A program made the position numbers and the translations under genes. The notes beneath the pieces are model-generated. The model was not told the origin of the DNA, did no database searches, and worked only from the letters and a program-made list of their open reading frames with translations. Positions 16,314 to 24,408 of a DNA stretch of 35,418 nt are shown in pieces; position 1 is the stretch's first letter; each line of letters opens with the position of its first letter. Source of the stretch: Pleurocapsales cyanobacterium LEGE 06147. Lineage in GTDB: Bacteria; Cyanobacteriota; Cyanobacteriia; Cyanobacteriales; Xenococcaceae. The stretch is taken from the NCBI GenBank assembly GCA_015207585.1, contig JADEWQ010000056.1, forward strand, positions 1 through 35,418. The letters run 5' to 3'.

Positions 16314-17947
16314 TTAACCATCTCCGCTAAAGGTTTAATTATTTCTGTGGCTAAAAAATTAACAATAGGATTAAAACTTTTTGAATTACGCGGATCTGCT
16401 ATTTGACACAACCATATCTCTTCTTCTTTAGTTAATTTAGAATCAGAATTAAATGAAGTTTCGTCAGTTGTTATTCCAGAATTCATTTCAGCTTTTATCT
16501 TTCGCTCCTTTTCAGGAAATGTTGGTAAATAAAATAAAATTCCCAAAGAATAATTATGAAAATTGCTTTTGAGATAATTATTGGCTGAATTAATTATTTC
16601 ATCCGAGGGTTTATACCAAAAACTCCAAATAGGGAAACTTTTTGTTTTTGTAGTCAAATCAGAAGAGTTTAAATCGTGTAATTCAATAGTTAAACAATAA
16701 TCTCCTTTCGATAAATCGGAGTTTTTGGCTAACTTAAATTCATAAACTAAATCTTGTAAAAATATCTGAATTGAAATAGTCTCCCAATCGCCAAGTAAAT
16801 AATTCCCACAATCTGGACTAGTTCTAATTTTTAAATTAGCTAACGGTTTTAGCTGCACTCCCTGAAACCGTAACAAAGCAGCAATAAGGCACAAATAAAC
16901 AGTATCCCCTAATAATTTGGTACGATAACTCCAAAGACGCTCTTTTTCTGAGCGTTTATAAACATAGTCTAAGTAAGCTCGATAAAAGCTGTTGTAAATC
17001 GGATTCTGTAGCAAAACATAATTAGGTTTAGTTAGTTTAAAGTGACGAATAGAGATATTTTTAATCAAAGGCGATCGCTTAAAAATATCTATAGTTTGTC
17101 GGAAGTTTTTAATCTCATCTTGATGAGCGATGGCATTACTTTTTTCATAGCGAAAGCATTCTAAATGAAGCAGCTTGCCAGCAAAATAAACTAAAAATTT
17201 ATTTTCAATTGTGTTGAAATTTTGCTCGCGTACTATACCCATTAATTGTTGTTTTGCTCCCGCTTTTTCTTCTGGAGAATGTCCGGGACGACGAATATAA
17301 TCTCGCAAACAATAACTATCCATTTCTTGTATTCGTCCAATAGGCATTAATTCCGCTTTCCGTCGCAGTTGATGGCGTAGCTTTAGAGTGATTTCACGAA
17401 GCTTACGAGCCAATTTATACTGTCTGTCTAAACTAATTACCAAAGGTAAACTGGCTTCAGAAGAATCAAATTTAGATAAATAGTTTGATAAATGATGTAA
17501 ATTAATCCAGGCTAGATCGCCAAGGCGACAGCTCCACAAATCTTTACTTGTAAATACCCCGTTAAATTTTTGTAAAAGTGATGAAACTGAATTATCAAGA
17601 CGATTTGACCATGGTTTATCAAGCCATTCTTCTAGTTGTGTTTCATCTTCTATAGCTGCTTTATCGATAACTTCATCAGTAATGTAAAAAAGATATTCTA
17701 CTTCATTAATTGAGAGCGATAATTCAGATTGACAACGATATTCGTAATGTTCCAGATCTGATGGTTTGAGATAAGGAAAACCAATTTCGTAAAGGCGATC
17801 GCCATGGTAAATTAACAACGGATTTTGAGCGATGGATTCGTTAGGATCGAGAATTAAAATTGGGCGATCGCATCCATGTAAAACTATATTTTTTGCCTCT
17901 AAATTATCGGCATTAAGATAGACAAAAAGATTGGGGAAAATTTTCAA
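16310..17947 (-). CDS. DUF2357 domain protein, McrC-like partner
   Basis: This 545-residue protein fits the DUF2357 family, which accompanies McrB-type GTPases and often ends in a PD-(D/E)xK nuclease. The diagnostic block REQNFNTIENKFLVYF is at about 237-252, followed by IYNSFYRAYLDYVYKRS and LYETWSYR-like text (LWSYRTKLLGDTVYLCLIAAL). Where the nuclease core should show Asp...(D/E)xK-Tyr, I see FPIWSFWYKPSDEIINSANN, so the catalytic acid residues seem lost; an alternative EFK occurs near position 405. It likely binds the McrB-like GTPase in the adjacent gene (57-base gap) as its McrC subunit. Its stop overlaps the helicase start by four bases. Confidence 0.8.
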   Translation of the reverse strand: MKIFPNLFVYLNADNLEAKNIVLHGCDRPILILDPNESIAQNPLLIYHGDRLYEIGFPYLKPSDLEHYEYRCQSELSLSINEVEYLFYITDEVIDKAAIEDETQLEEWLDKPWSNRLDNSVSSLLQKFNGVFTSKDLWSCRLGDLAWINLHHLSNYLSKFDSSEASLPLVISLDRQYKLARKLREITLKLRHQLRRKAELMPIGRIQEMDSYCLRDYIRRPGHSPEEKAGAKQQLMGIVREQNFNTIENKFLVYFAGKLLHLECFRYEKSNAIAHQDEIKNFRQTIDIFKRSPLIKNISIRHFKLTKPNYVLLQNPIYNSFYRAYLDYVYKRSEKERLWSYRTKLLGDTVYLCLIAALLRFQGVQLKPLANLKIRTSPDCGNYLLGDWETISIQIFLQDLVYEFKLAKNSDLSKGDYCLTIELHDLNSSDLTTKTKSFPIWSFWYKPSDEIINSANNYLKSNFHNYSLGILFYLPTFPEKERKIKAEMNSGITTDETSFNSDSKLTKEEEIWLCQIADPRNSKSFNPIVNFLATEIIKPLAEMVK

Positions 17948-18004
17948 TTTTACGCCTCATATCAAATTTTTAAATGGTTATTGAGGACAAAATGCCATTC
18001 GTCC

Positions 18005-18811
18005 CTACTTTGATTGTTCTGGATAAACAAAACCACGCCACTGAAACTGTCCAAAATGCCCTTCTTTCGCGGTTTCAAAAGCATCAATCAAAGCGCGATC
18101 GCCAATTTGTTTAAATATGCTTGAAAAATTTTCTAATTCTTTGTGACACTCATCAATCATTAATCCCCGCAGTTTGGGTAATAATTTTTGTCCGAATTGA
18201 TCGGCTAAAGCTGCATTAAAAGCTTCAGAATTTTCCTCAACTACCCCAGGATAGTTAACCACATAGCGAGTAATTGCTTGATATACCCGATGAGCAAAAG
18301 GATGTCCTAACTTGTCCATGATTGCATTGGCATTATCTAAATAATGGTGAATTTGGCTGACAAGATCGGAATTTGGCTCGGGTTTTCGCATCCAACCTTC
18401 AAACTGAGAATAAGAAACATATCCTTGAAAAGATCCTGCTGAAGATCCATTGCTATTAGCTTCTTCTCTTAGTTTTAATTGTTGCGGTTTGCCAAAAGTA
18501 AGAACATTAGCTCGATCTAAAACTTTATCCGATAAAGACTGAGTAGTTTCATCTTCGTTCATTGTTCCGACAAACAAAAACTGTTTTGGAATAGGCAATT
18601 TTCTTTCTTCTTCTCTTAAAGGCAAACTTCCTACATCTAAATCAAGATAAGTTGCTTGAGAACGTCTGGTTTCGAGTTTGGAGAGAAAATCGCTAAAGTA
18701 ATATTCCACCCTTGCTAAATTCATTTCATCTAATAAAACAATCACCAAGCGAGCTTTCATTGGATCGTCGTTTTCTCTCTTTTTGCCGTCAGGTTGATAC
18801 TGATTTCTCTT
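18005..18811 (-). pseudogene. McrB-type AAA+ GTPase, 5'-truncated, Walker A missing
   Basis: The open frame of 251 residues starts at ATG 18760 (overlapping the previous stop as ATGA) and begins at Walker B: VIVLLDEMNLARVEYYFSDF. The sensor/signature motif GTMNEDE (about 65-71) corresponds to McrB MNxxD, and LSDKVLDRANVLTF carries the arginine-finger region. Walker A and everything before it are absent. Reading upstream of the ATG in the same frame gives KRNQYQPDGKKRENDDP for 17 codons before a TGA at 18812-18814. This looks like genuine McrB-family sequence, so the ATG is probably internal and the gene is the 3' part of a longer one. Without Walker A it should not bind GTP. It may be a deletion product, or rarely an inert scaffold. 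Confidence 0.8.
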
Positions 18812-19971
18812 TCAAAATGATTAATTTCTGTTTGTTTTTGTTTAATTTCTAAACTCAAACGACGAGATTCTTCTCTTTGTTGCTCGACTTGACGATATTC
18901 TAATTCATTAGCTTGAATCGCTTGTAAAATTTGTTGTTTTTGCAGTTCTAATCCTTCAATTTCAGGACGTAATTGATTAATGCGTGTTTCAAAGCTTTGA
19001 CGCTCGGCAAATAGAGCATCATAGGTAACTCGTAATAGTTCTAATTCAGTAACTTTTTGTTCTAATTCTTGAGTTTGAGACTGTAGCGTTTCTAGTTGTT
19101 GATGAGATAATACCCTTTGCTGTTCTATTTGGCGATATTTAAATTCGCTCTCTTGAATAGTTTGTAAAATTTGTTGTTTTTGCAGTTCTAAGTCTTCAAT
19201 TTCAGGACGTAACTGGTTAATGCGTGCTTCAAAGCTATTTTTCTCTGCCAACAAACCATCATAAGTAATTTGTAATGGTTTTAACTCTGTAGCTTTTTGT
19301 TCTAATTCCTCAGTTTGAGACTGTAACGTTTCTAGTTGTTGTTGTAGGTATGCTAGTTGCGGCTGTTTAGTTGCTAGCTCTACTTTAACTGCCTCCAAAG
19401 ATGTTTGTTGAGATTGTAGAGTATGAATTTCACCTTCTAATCCACTCTTTTGTAAACGAAGTTGTTCGGTTTCCGAATGCAAACGTTCGCGAGTTGCTAA
19501 ATCGGGATTTTGTTGATTAACCAGAATGACTCGGCATTCTAAGTCGGCTTTCGTTTCTGATAAAAAAGAAATTTCTTGTTTTACTTCTGTTAGTTTTCCC
19601 TGTAGTTGAGACAATGCACCTTTAGCAAGATTTGATTTTTCTCGAACATTCTCCAGTTGATTTTCTTTCTGGTTAAGTGTCTTTTCAAGATTTTCGCGCT
19701 CGGAGGTTAAAGTTTGAATTTTTGTTTCTAGCAAAGGCAATTTAGCTATTAGTTCTTTAGCTCTATTGATGCGAGCGAATTTTTCTTTTAATATTGACAG
19801 TTTAGTATCGCGACGACGGTTAATAACAGTAATAGCACAACCACTAGAAGCTGCTGAAGTAATACCTACGGCGATCGCAGCCTTTCCTCTACATAGTAAT
19901 AATGCCATAACCATTACTGCTACTGTAGGAGTTGCCGATAATAGCAAATCTGTTAAAGATTTTTTATTCAT
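18757..19971 (-). CDS. Membrane-anchored coiled-coil protein, first gene of the operon
   Basis: This 404-residue protein has two hydrophobic segments near the N-terminus (about 12-28 and 31-50), a basic stretch (NRRRDTK), and then about 340 residues of nearly continuous Glu/Gln/Leu/Lys coiled coil. Within it, an 80-residue unit starting LETLQSQT and containing FEARINQLRPEIEDLELQKQ occurs twice in tandem (240-base spacing), with the second copy diverged. It has no recognisable enzyme motif. In coiled-coil nuclease tandem systems such proteins accompany McrB and McrC. Its last roughly 18 codons overlap, in another frame, sequence that looks like McrB; its natural C-terminus may therefore have been lost in the same deletion that truncated the McrB gene. 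Promoter expected in 19972-20213. Confidence 0.78.
   Translation of the reverse strand: MNKKSLTDLLLSATPTVAVMVMALLLCRGKAAIAVGITSAASSGCAITVINRRRDTKLSILKEKFARINRAKELIAKLPLLETKIQTLTSERENLEKTLNQKENQLENVREKSNLAKGALSQLQGKLTEVKQEISFLSETKADLECRVILVNQQNPDLATRERLHSETEQLRLQKSGLEGEIHTLQSQQTSLEAVKVELATKQPQLAYLQQQLETLQSQTEELEQKATELKPLQITYDGLLAEKNSFEARINQLRPEIEDLELQKQQILQTIQESEFKYRQIEQQRVLSHQQLETLQSQTQELEQKVTELELLRVTYDALFAERQSFETRINQLRPEIEGLELQKQQILQAIQANELEYRQVEQQREESRRLSLEIKQKQTEINHFEREISINLTAKREKTTIQ
18905..19345 (-). repeat. Tandem 240-base duplication in the coiled-coil gene
   Basis: GACTGTAACGTTTCTAGTTG near 19318 and GACTGTAGCGTTTCTAGTTG near 19078 are 240 bases apart, and the sequence between and after them matches unit for unit (for example TTGTTGTTTTTGCAGTTCTA in both). 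The two units encode 80 residues each of coiled coil with about three-quarters identity by eye. Confidence 0.75.
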
Positions 19972-20213
19972 TATGATTGGCTTTCCAATAGTGTAAGGAA
20001 ATGCTTAAACAAAAATGAAGCATATACTTAGAGTTCCCAAATAAAATATTTAAATTAACTATTTTGGCGAGAAGGAAGAATTGAGTAGGATGAAATAGTA
20101 AATTTCTTGCTTGAGGAGGTTTTATTTAATATTTATTAAGGACTAATTGATACCCTCTCCTTGTGGATTGAACTGCAAAATCAAATAAGCTTCGCTACTG
20201 GTTTATAAACATA

Positions 20214-20591
20214 ATGAAACTAACAAATCTCAATGAATTACCGGAACAAACAGTTTCCCACAATCCTGAAATCAAGAAAAAAGTAATGCTGTCTTTGGGA
20301 GATCTACCTCACTTAACCAATTTTTCCCAAGCAGTTTTTGCCCCAGGACAAGTCGCAACTGCCCATAAGCATGAAGATATGTGCGAAGTCTTTTTTGTCG
20401 AGGCAGGGGAAGGAATTATTTGTATTGAAAATCGAGAATTTCCTCTACGGCAAGGAACTTGCATTGCAGTAGAGGTGGGAGAATCCCATAAAATTAGTAA
20501 TACGGGTAAGACAAACTTAATCTTGACTTATTTTGGGTTGCGAGTCGAGCCGCGGTGCGGCAGCACCCGCATTCGCGGGATCGCCCTCTAA
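20214..20591 (+). CDS. Cupin domain protein with repeat-encoded tail
   Basis: This small single-cupin protein of 125 residues has motif 1 around GQVATAHKHEDMCEVFFVEAGEG, with metal-binding His-x-His and Glu, and motif 2 around VEVGESHKISNTG. Members bind a metal and include isomerases, dioxygenases and sensors; the substrate here is unknown. The last 14 residues (EPRCGSTRIRGIAL) are encoded by an inverted, partial copy of the GC-rich repeat at 20550-20585, which supplies the stop codon's frame, so the original C-terminus probably ended shortly after YFGLRV. The gene diverges from the coiled-coil gene across 242 bases and precedes the ferredoxin gene by 28 bases. Confidence 0.85.
   Translation: MKLTNLNELPEQTVSHNPEIKKKVMLSLGDLPHLTNFSQAVFAPGQVATAHKHEDMCEVFFVEAGEGIICIENREFPLRQGTCIAVEVGESHKISNTGKTNLILTYFGLRVEPRCGSTRIRGIAL
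20550..20585 (-). repeat. GC-rich HIP1-associated repeat, partial copy 3
   Basis: Read on the minus strand this is GGCGATCCCGCGAATGCGGG followed by TGCTGCCGCACCGCGG, matching the first two-thirds of the repeat at 13186-13245 and the GAATGC variant at 7256. The final CGCCTCGCC hairpin is missing. It forms the 3' end of the cupin gene. Confidence 0.75.
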
Positions 20592-20619
20592 TATAAATAG
20601 AAGTACTAATTAGGCAAGC

Positions 20620-21024
20620 ATGAAAAAGCGGGTTACTCTCACCTTCCCTACCAATATCGTTCAAATGCCCATCACCTACAGATTGGCAAAAGATTTTAAT
20701 GTTGCTGCTAATATTATCCGCGCTCAGGTTGCCCCCAATCAAGTAGGTAAACTGGTAGTAGAACTTTTAGGAGATATCGATGAAGTCGATGCAGCGATCG
20801 AGTGGATGCGCTTGCAAGAGATTCACGTTTCCCTCGCTAGTGGAGAAATTAACATCGATGAGGACATTTGCGTAGATTGCGGACTATGTACTGGGGTTTG
20901 CCCTACTCAAGCCCTTACCCTCGATCCGGAAACTTTTAGATTACAATTTCGGCGATCGCGTTGTATCGTTTGCGAACAATGCATTCCCACTTGTCCCGTA
21001 GGTGCAATCTCAACCAATCTCTAA
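20620..21024 (+). CDS. NIL domain ferredoxin (2[4Fe-4S])
   Basis: This 134-residue protein has an N-terminal NIL domain (about 1-75; RVTLTFPTNIVQMPITYRLA, VAPNQVGKLVVELLGD) joined to a bacterial ferredoxin fold. The ferredoxin part has two cluster motifs: CVDCGLCTGVCPTQAL and CIVCEQCIPTCPVGAI, each CxxCxxCxxxCP. NIL domains also occur in methionine transporter ATPases as small-molecule sensing units. NIL-ferredoxins are common in cyanobacteria and are thought to act in sulfur or redox metabolism, but the partner is not known. Full length, with all eight Cys present. Confidence 0.93.
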   Translation: MKKRVTLTFPTNIVQMPITYRLAKDFNVAANIIRAQVAPNQVGKLVVELLGDIDEVDAAIEWMRLQEIHVSLASGEINIDEDICVDCGLCTGVCPTQALTLDPETFRLQFRRSRCIVCEQCIPTCPVGAISTNL

Positions 21025-21039
21025 TATTTTTTAGAGTAA

Positions 21040-22476
21040 TTATTGTTCGAGCCATTGGACTAAATGGCGATCGCCTACCCGTGCTAAAAAGATGTCGAGT
21101 TGGTCTAGATTGAGGGGTTCTGGCATCGGGTAACGCCCTTTCAGTTTTTTGAGATCGGTGTAGTGGCGGACAAATGATGCCAAATCGCGGGGGTATTTCT
21201 GCTCGTCAACACCAATAAATTGACCGCGATCGCCTGCCCGAGCAAGAATAGACCGCCATTCCTCGATTGAAGCCATTCCGAGGGAGTTAATCCCATTGGA
21301 GAATAGGGTTAAGTAAATTTCCTCAAAAGGTCTTGCCTTGTCTAGATACAAGTTAAGCTTAGCCGCTGACATGCGATCGTTAAATACTGTCCAAAATGGT
21401 ACCAGCCCGAGGCGTAACGTCCACCAAGGCTGTAGATAAACAAATGACTCCACAAAGAGGCGATCGCTCGGCAAGCCCCTTTGTTGATACCACCAGCGAT
21501 ATAGATCCGCAACCAGTGGACTCAAGTCCTGTGGATAATCGAAAACGATCCGCCGAACGCGAAAGCCATACTGACGGGCAAACTCATTTACGTCCTCTCG
21601 TAAAGCTGGCTCAAAGCCCCATTCCGACTCCGGCCATCTGCCATCGGGAGTAGGCGGATTCCACTGGCGGTGCTTAGATCCTTGTCGTTCGAGGAAATCA
21701 GCAATTAGTTGGCTAGGTTGAAAATATTCTTCAGGGAATAAGCCACCTTTTCCTCCAAACTGAAAGACATGGCGATCGCCAATATGGGTAGATAACCAGG
21801 TGTATTGGCACTCCAGTAAAAATATAGTTGCCCCCGGTTCTAAATTCTCCTTAAGAAACTGCTTAAATCTCCTGCCAAGTCGAGTTCGCTTAGTTCGGAA
21901 ATAGGTGACGCGAGGAACTTTCAAGCGATCTTGGTTGGGATCGTGCATTTGGTACGCCCAAAGATCGGGATTTCTTTGCAATAGTCTTTGAGCGCGGATT
22001 TTAGACCACGCTAATCCCGGTTTTGGGTCATCGGTATCGACCGAGTGCCGCACGCAAGTTAGGAAGGTTTGTGGCAACCAGGGAATGCCTAGTGCTGCAC
22101 ACAAATGGACCGCAGCACCATTAGTAGAGCCAATCATAGCTGCCGGGTAGGGACGTTGGGGATATTGTTTCACAACCCAGCGAGAGATAGTTTCCGAACG
22201 CACCTCTTCTAAAACTCTGGGCGATGATGCATCTAGCCAACCCGACCAAGTAGAGATTTTCTTGATAAGGTCGTCGGGAAGATGGTTAACGGCATTCAAT
22301 AATCTAGCTGTAAGAGATGGTGCAATACCCCCCGTACGTAACTCCTTGCCCTGTAGGTATTTAGCAGTTCCCTCAAGTGCTGACGTTGCAGAATCAAGAC
22401 CAATGATGTAGCCTGGTTTGACCCCCAGGGAGGCTAAAAAATTAGTTAGGGTTAGGTAAGGAGAAAAAAATTGCAT
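21040..22476 (-). CDS. Unrecognised 478-residue protein
   Basis: I do not recognise a family. The frame is long and uses codons like its neighbours, and its stop lies 15 bases from the ferredoxin stop (convergent). The protein is globular and rich in Trp, Arg and Pro, with no signal peptide or membrane helix. Stretches that look conserved are GSTNGAAVHLCAALGIPWLP near 123-142, FGGKGGLFPEEYF, YGFRVRRIVFDYPQDLSPLV, and the Trp-rich VYLQPWWTLRLGLVPFWTVF. No nucleotide-binding or metal motif is evident. The ATG at 22476 is the only good start. It may be a cyanobacterial conserved hypothetical. Confidence 0.75.
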   Translation of the reverse strand: MQFFSPYLTLTNFLASLGVKPGYIIGLDSATSALEGTAKYLQGKELRTGGIAPSLTARLLNAVNHLPDDLIKKISTWSGWLDASSPRVLEEVRSETISRWVVKQYPQRPYPAAMIGSTNGAAVHLCAALGIPWLPQTFLTCVRHSVDTDDPKPGLAWSKIRAQRLLQRNPDLWAYQMHDPNQDRLKVPRVTYFRTKRTRLGRRFKQFLKENLEPGATIFLLECQYTWLSTHIGDRHVFQFGGKGGLFPEEYFQPSQLIADFLERQGSKHRQWNPPTPDGRWPESEWGFEPALREDVNEFARQYGFRVRRIVFDYPQDLSPLVADLYRWWYQQRGLPSDRLFVESFVYLQPWWTLRLGLVPFWTVFNDRMSAAKLNLYLDKARPFEEIYLTLFSNGINSLGMASIEEWRSILARAGDRGQFIGVDEQKYPRDLASFVRHYTDLKKLKGRYPMPEPLNLDQLDIFLARVGDRHLVQWLEQ

Positions 22477-22974
22477 GTCATTTGCTTTCTTTCTAACAAA
22501 CTGTCTAGTTGTTAATTAGGATACTGGCTCAACCATACACAGCCTATTTTTAAAACAGAATCATCCTAAAGACTGATTCAAAATTAAGTTGGATTCAGAA
22601 GATTGCTTATAGCCGTTTTCATTTGGATGAGGTACAGAGTTGGAAAAATAGTTTGCTCATTAGCCTATTAAGAACTATTTATTGTTTTTAAGCATCGCCT
22701 CGTCCCCTTGCAAACGGCAGGAAAGTCCCTAAGAGCCAACTTTAAACTTTACTCGAGTGAAAACCGCTATAAATAGATTTTAGGCACGATTGTGAATTGC
22801 TAGAACTGCTATGAAAATTGATTTTTATCCTCGGTTATGAACGTAGTTCCTGCTCGTCTCTTGCACGAGTAGCGATCGCTTGTTGTGGTTATCTCAATAT
22901 GCTACCTTTCCTTGGACAGATGTTAGCGAATCTCGAACATGATATAAAACTGTTAAACCTTGTCTACTTTTAAC
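22477..22974. other. Intergenic region before the tnpB element
   Basis: About 500 bases without a coding frame I can support. GGAAAGTCCCTAAGAGCCAA at 22730-22749 loosely resembles GGAAAGCCCCTACAAGTAAA at 24306-24325, beyond the tnpB element, and each is followed by CTTTAAA. A HIP1 site is at about 22872. Otherwise nothing is evident. Confidence 0.4.
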
Positions 22975-22978
22975 TCCG

Positions 22979-23019
22979 TGAGCGAGAAGTCCCTCGCCTC
23001 TGGCGACGGGATGAAAGCG
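22979..23019 (+). mobile_element. Right-end/omega-RNA-like hairpin remnant of an IS605-type element
   Basis: GTGAGCGAGAAGTCCCTCGC is followed by CTCTGGCGACGGGATGAAAG. TCCC-TCGCC (22990-22998) pairs with GGCGA-c-GGGA (23002-23011) across a 3-base loop. The GAGAAGTCCC...GGGATG layout is what I recall downstream of cyanobacterial tnpB genes, where it forms the transposon right end and the 3' scaffold of the guide RNA. Here it lies upstream of tnpB with no transposase gene before it, so it is probably the tail of an older, otherwise deleted copy. Confidence 0.45.
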
Positions 23020-23093
23020 AACTTATAACTAGACTGGACAAATTGTAAGTGTGTATGTTATCATTAAAGTAATATTTGATAAGGTCGAAATCA

Positions 23094-24071
23094 ATGCTTA
23101 AAACAGTCAAGGTTAGATTATATCCACGAAAAGAACAGAAGGAATCGTTAGCTAAGGCTATGGGTTCTACTCGTTGGTTATGGAATTATTACCTTGACCT
23201 AACTAACAAAACCTATAAAGACACCGGAAAAGGTCTAAATAGAGGACAATTACAAGGTCTGTTACCTGAGTTAAAGAAACAGGAAGAGACAGAATGGTTG
23301 TCTGAGACTTATTCTCAATGTCTTCAAGTAGTAGCCTTGAACTTATCTAATGCTTTCATTAATTTCTTTGAGAGACGAGCTAGTTACCCTAGATTCAAAT
23401 CCAAGCATGGTAAGCAATCTCTTAGCTATCCTCAGAACGTAAAAATAGTAGGCGATTGCTTAAAGTTTCCTAAGCTAGGTCTTATTTATGCCAAGATTCA
23501 TAGAGAAATCAAAGGCAGTATTAAAACTGTTACGATTACTAAGAATTCTTGCGACCAATACTACGCTTCTATTCTGTTTGAAGATGGAACTAAGAAACCG
23601 ATTCAATCGATAGAAGGTAATGCTATTGGGATTGATTTAGGATTGACTCATTTTGCTATTACCAGTGATGGGAGTAAGTTTGATAATCCCCGTTGGATAA
23701 AGAAGTATGAACGCAACCTGAAAATCAAACAACAGCAACTCTCTAGAAAGCAAAAGGGAAGTAATAACCGCAATAAATCTAGAAAGAAAGTAGCTAAAGT
23801 TCATAATAAAATCACTCGCGACCTTCTACTTGATCTCAGATTCTGGGATTGTCCTAGCTGTGGAACTAAACATATTGATAGAGACATAAACGCAGCTAGG
23901 AACATAAGAGATGAAGGACTACGTATATTGGCGGTGGGATATGGCGAGGTTTCCTCGCCTTATAGAACCACCGCGTTGGCTTCAGGAACTGGAGCTACAG
24001 CCTACTGTCAAACTGTAAGACCTAAGAGTAGAGGACGTAAGAAATCTACTGTTGGGCAGGTTTCTGGGTAG
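23094..24071 (+). pseudogene. tnpB: IS200/IS605-type TnpB with internal deletion
   Basis: TnpB is an RNA-guided DNA nuclease carried by IS200/IS605 elements, usually about 370-420 residues. The start at 23094 gives [17 protein letters not shown]; an upstream start at 23076 is less typical. The N-terminal and wedge parts are present and RuvC-I is intact ([14 protein letters not shown], Asp181). After [11 protein letters not shown] (about 242) the sequence jumps to [13 protein letters not shown]. About 75-80 residues are therefore missing, including the RuvC-II segment with the catalytic Glu and the first CxxC of the zinc finger. The last CxxC and RuvC-III ([14 protein letters not shown]) remain. 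The frame is kept, but the product cannot be an active nuclease. No tnpA is present. Confidence 0.88.
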
Positions 24072-24147
24072 GAAGCTGAGGGGCTGCGTGCGGAACTTGT
24101 TTCCGCACTTTAAACGCCCCGTCGCGTCTCCGGCGCGGGTAGTTCAC
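24072..24147 (+). ncRNA. Putative omega-RNA scaffold / right end of the tnpB element
   Basis: Directly after the tnpB stop, GGGGC (24080-24084) pairs with GCCCC (24116-24120) around an inner perfect stem, GTGCGGAA (24088-24095) with TTCCGCAC (24101-24108). A second GC-rich hairpin follows (CCCGTCGCG...CGGCGCGGG), ending CGGGTAGTTCAC near 24147. TnpB guide RNAs normally span the 3' end of tnpB and the right end, with the guide being the flanking DNA. The boundary at 24147 is inferred from the last hairpin. Confidence 0.55.
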
Positions 24148-24257
24148 GACAGGAAAGTTTGTCAGATTCCGTTTTGAGGGATCCCATAGCAGGCAACAAA
24201 CAAATTTTAAACTTTGTACGGGCATTAGCATAGCTCTTTCAGAGGAAGCACTGCTGT

Positions 24258-24300
24258 TCTCCCCTACTTTTGTAGGGACGTAGCATGCTAGTACGGGCAA
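24258..24300. repeat. Small palindromic repeat upstream of the GH31 gene
   Basis: CCCTAC-TTTT-GTAGGG forms a perfect 6-base stem and is followed by GACGTAGCATGCTAGTAC, itself a near-palindrome around GCATGC. I recall similar GGGACGTAGCATGCTACGTC elements as dispersed miniature repeats in cyanobacteria. Only one copy is seen here. Confidence 0.45.
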
Positions 24301-24408
24301 ATGACCGGAAAGCCCCTACAAGTAAACTTTAAAATTCCCGTCTCAATTATATTCGTTTGCTCGGGCAAGATTGCTCTTTTCGATTGCCCAATCATTAAAG
24401 ACAGTACC

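Noticed and set aside
24301-24408. Upstream extension of the GH31 gene (MTGKPLQVNFKIP...)
   Set aside because: It begins next to a dispersed repeat, has no family similarity, and the ATG at 24409 gives a typical short cyanobacterial GH31 N-terminus.
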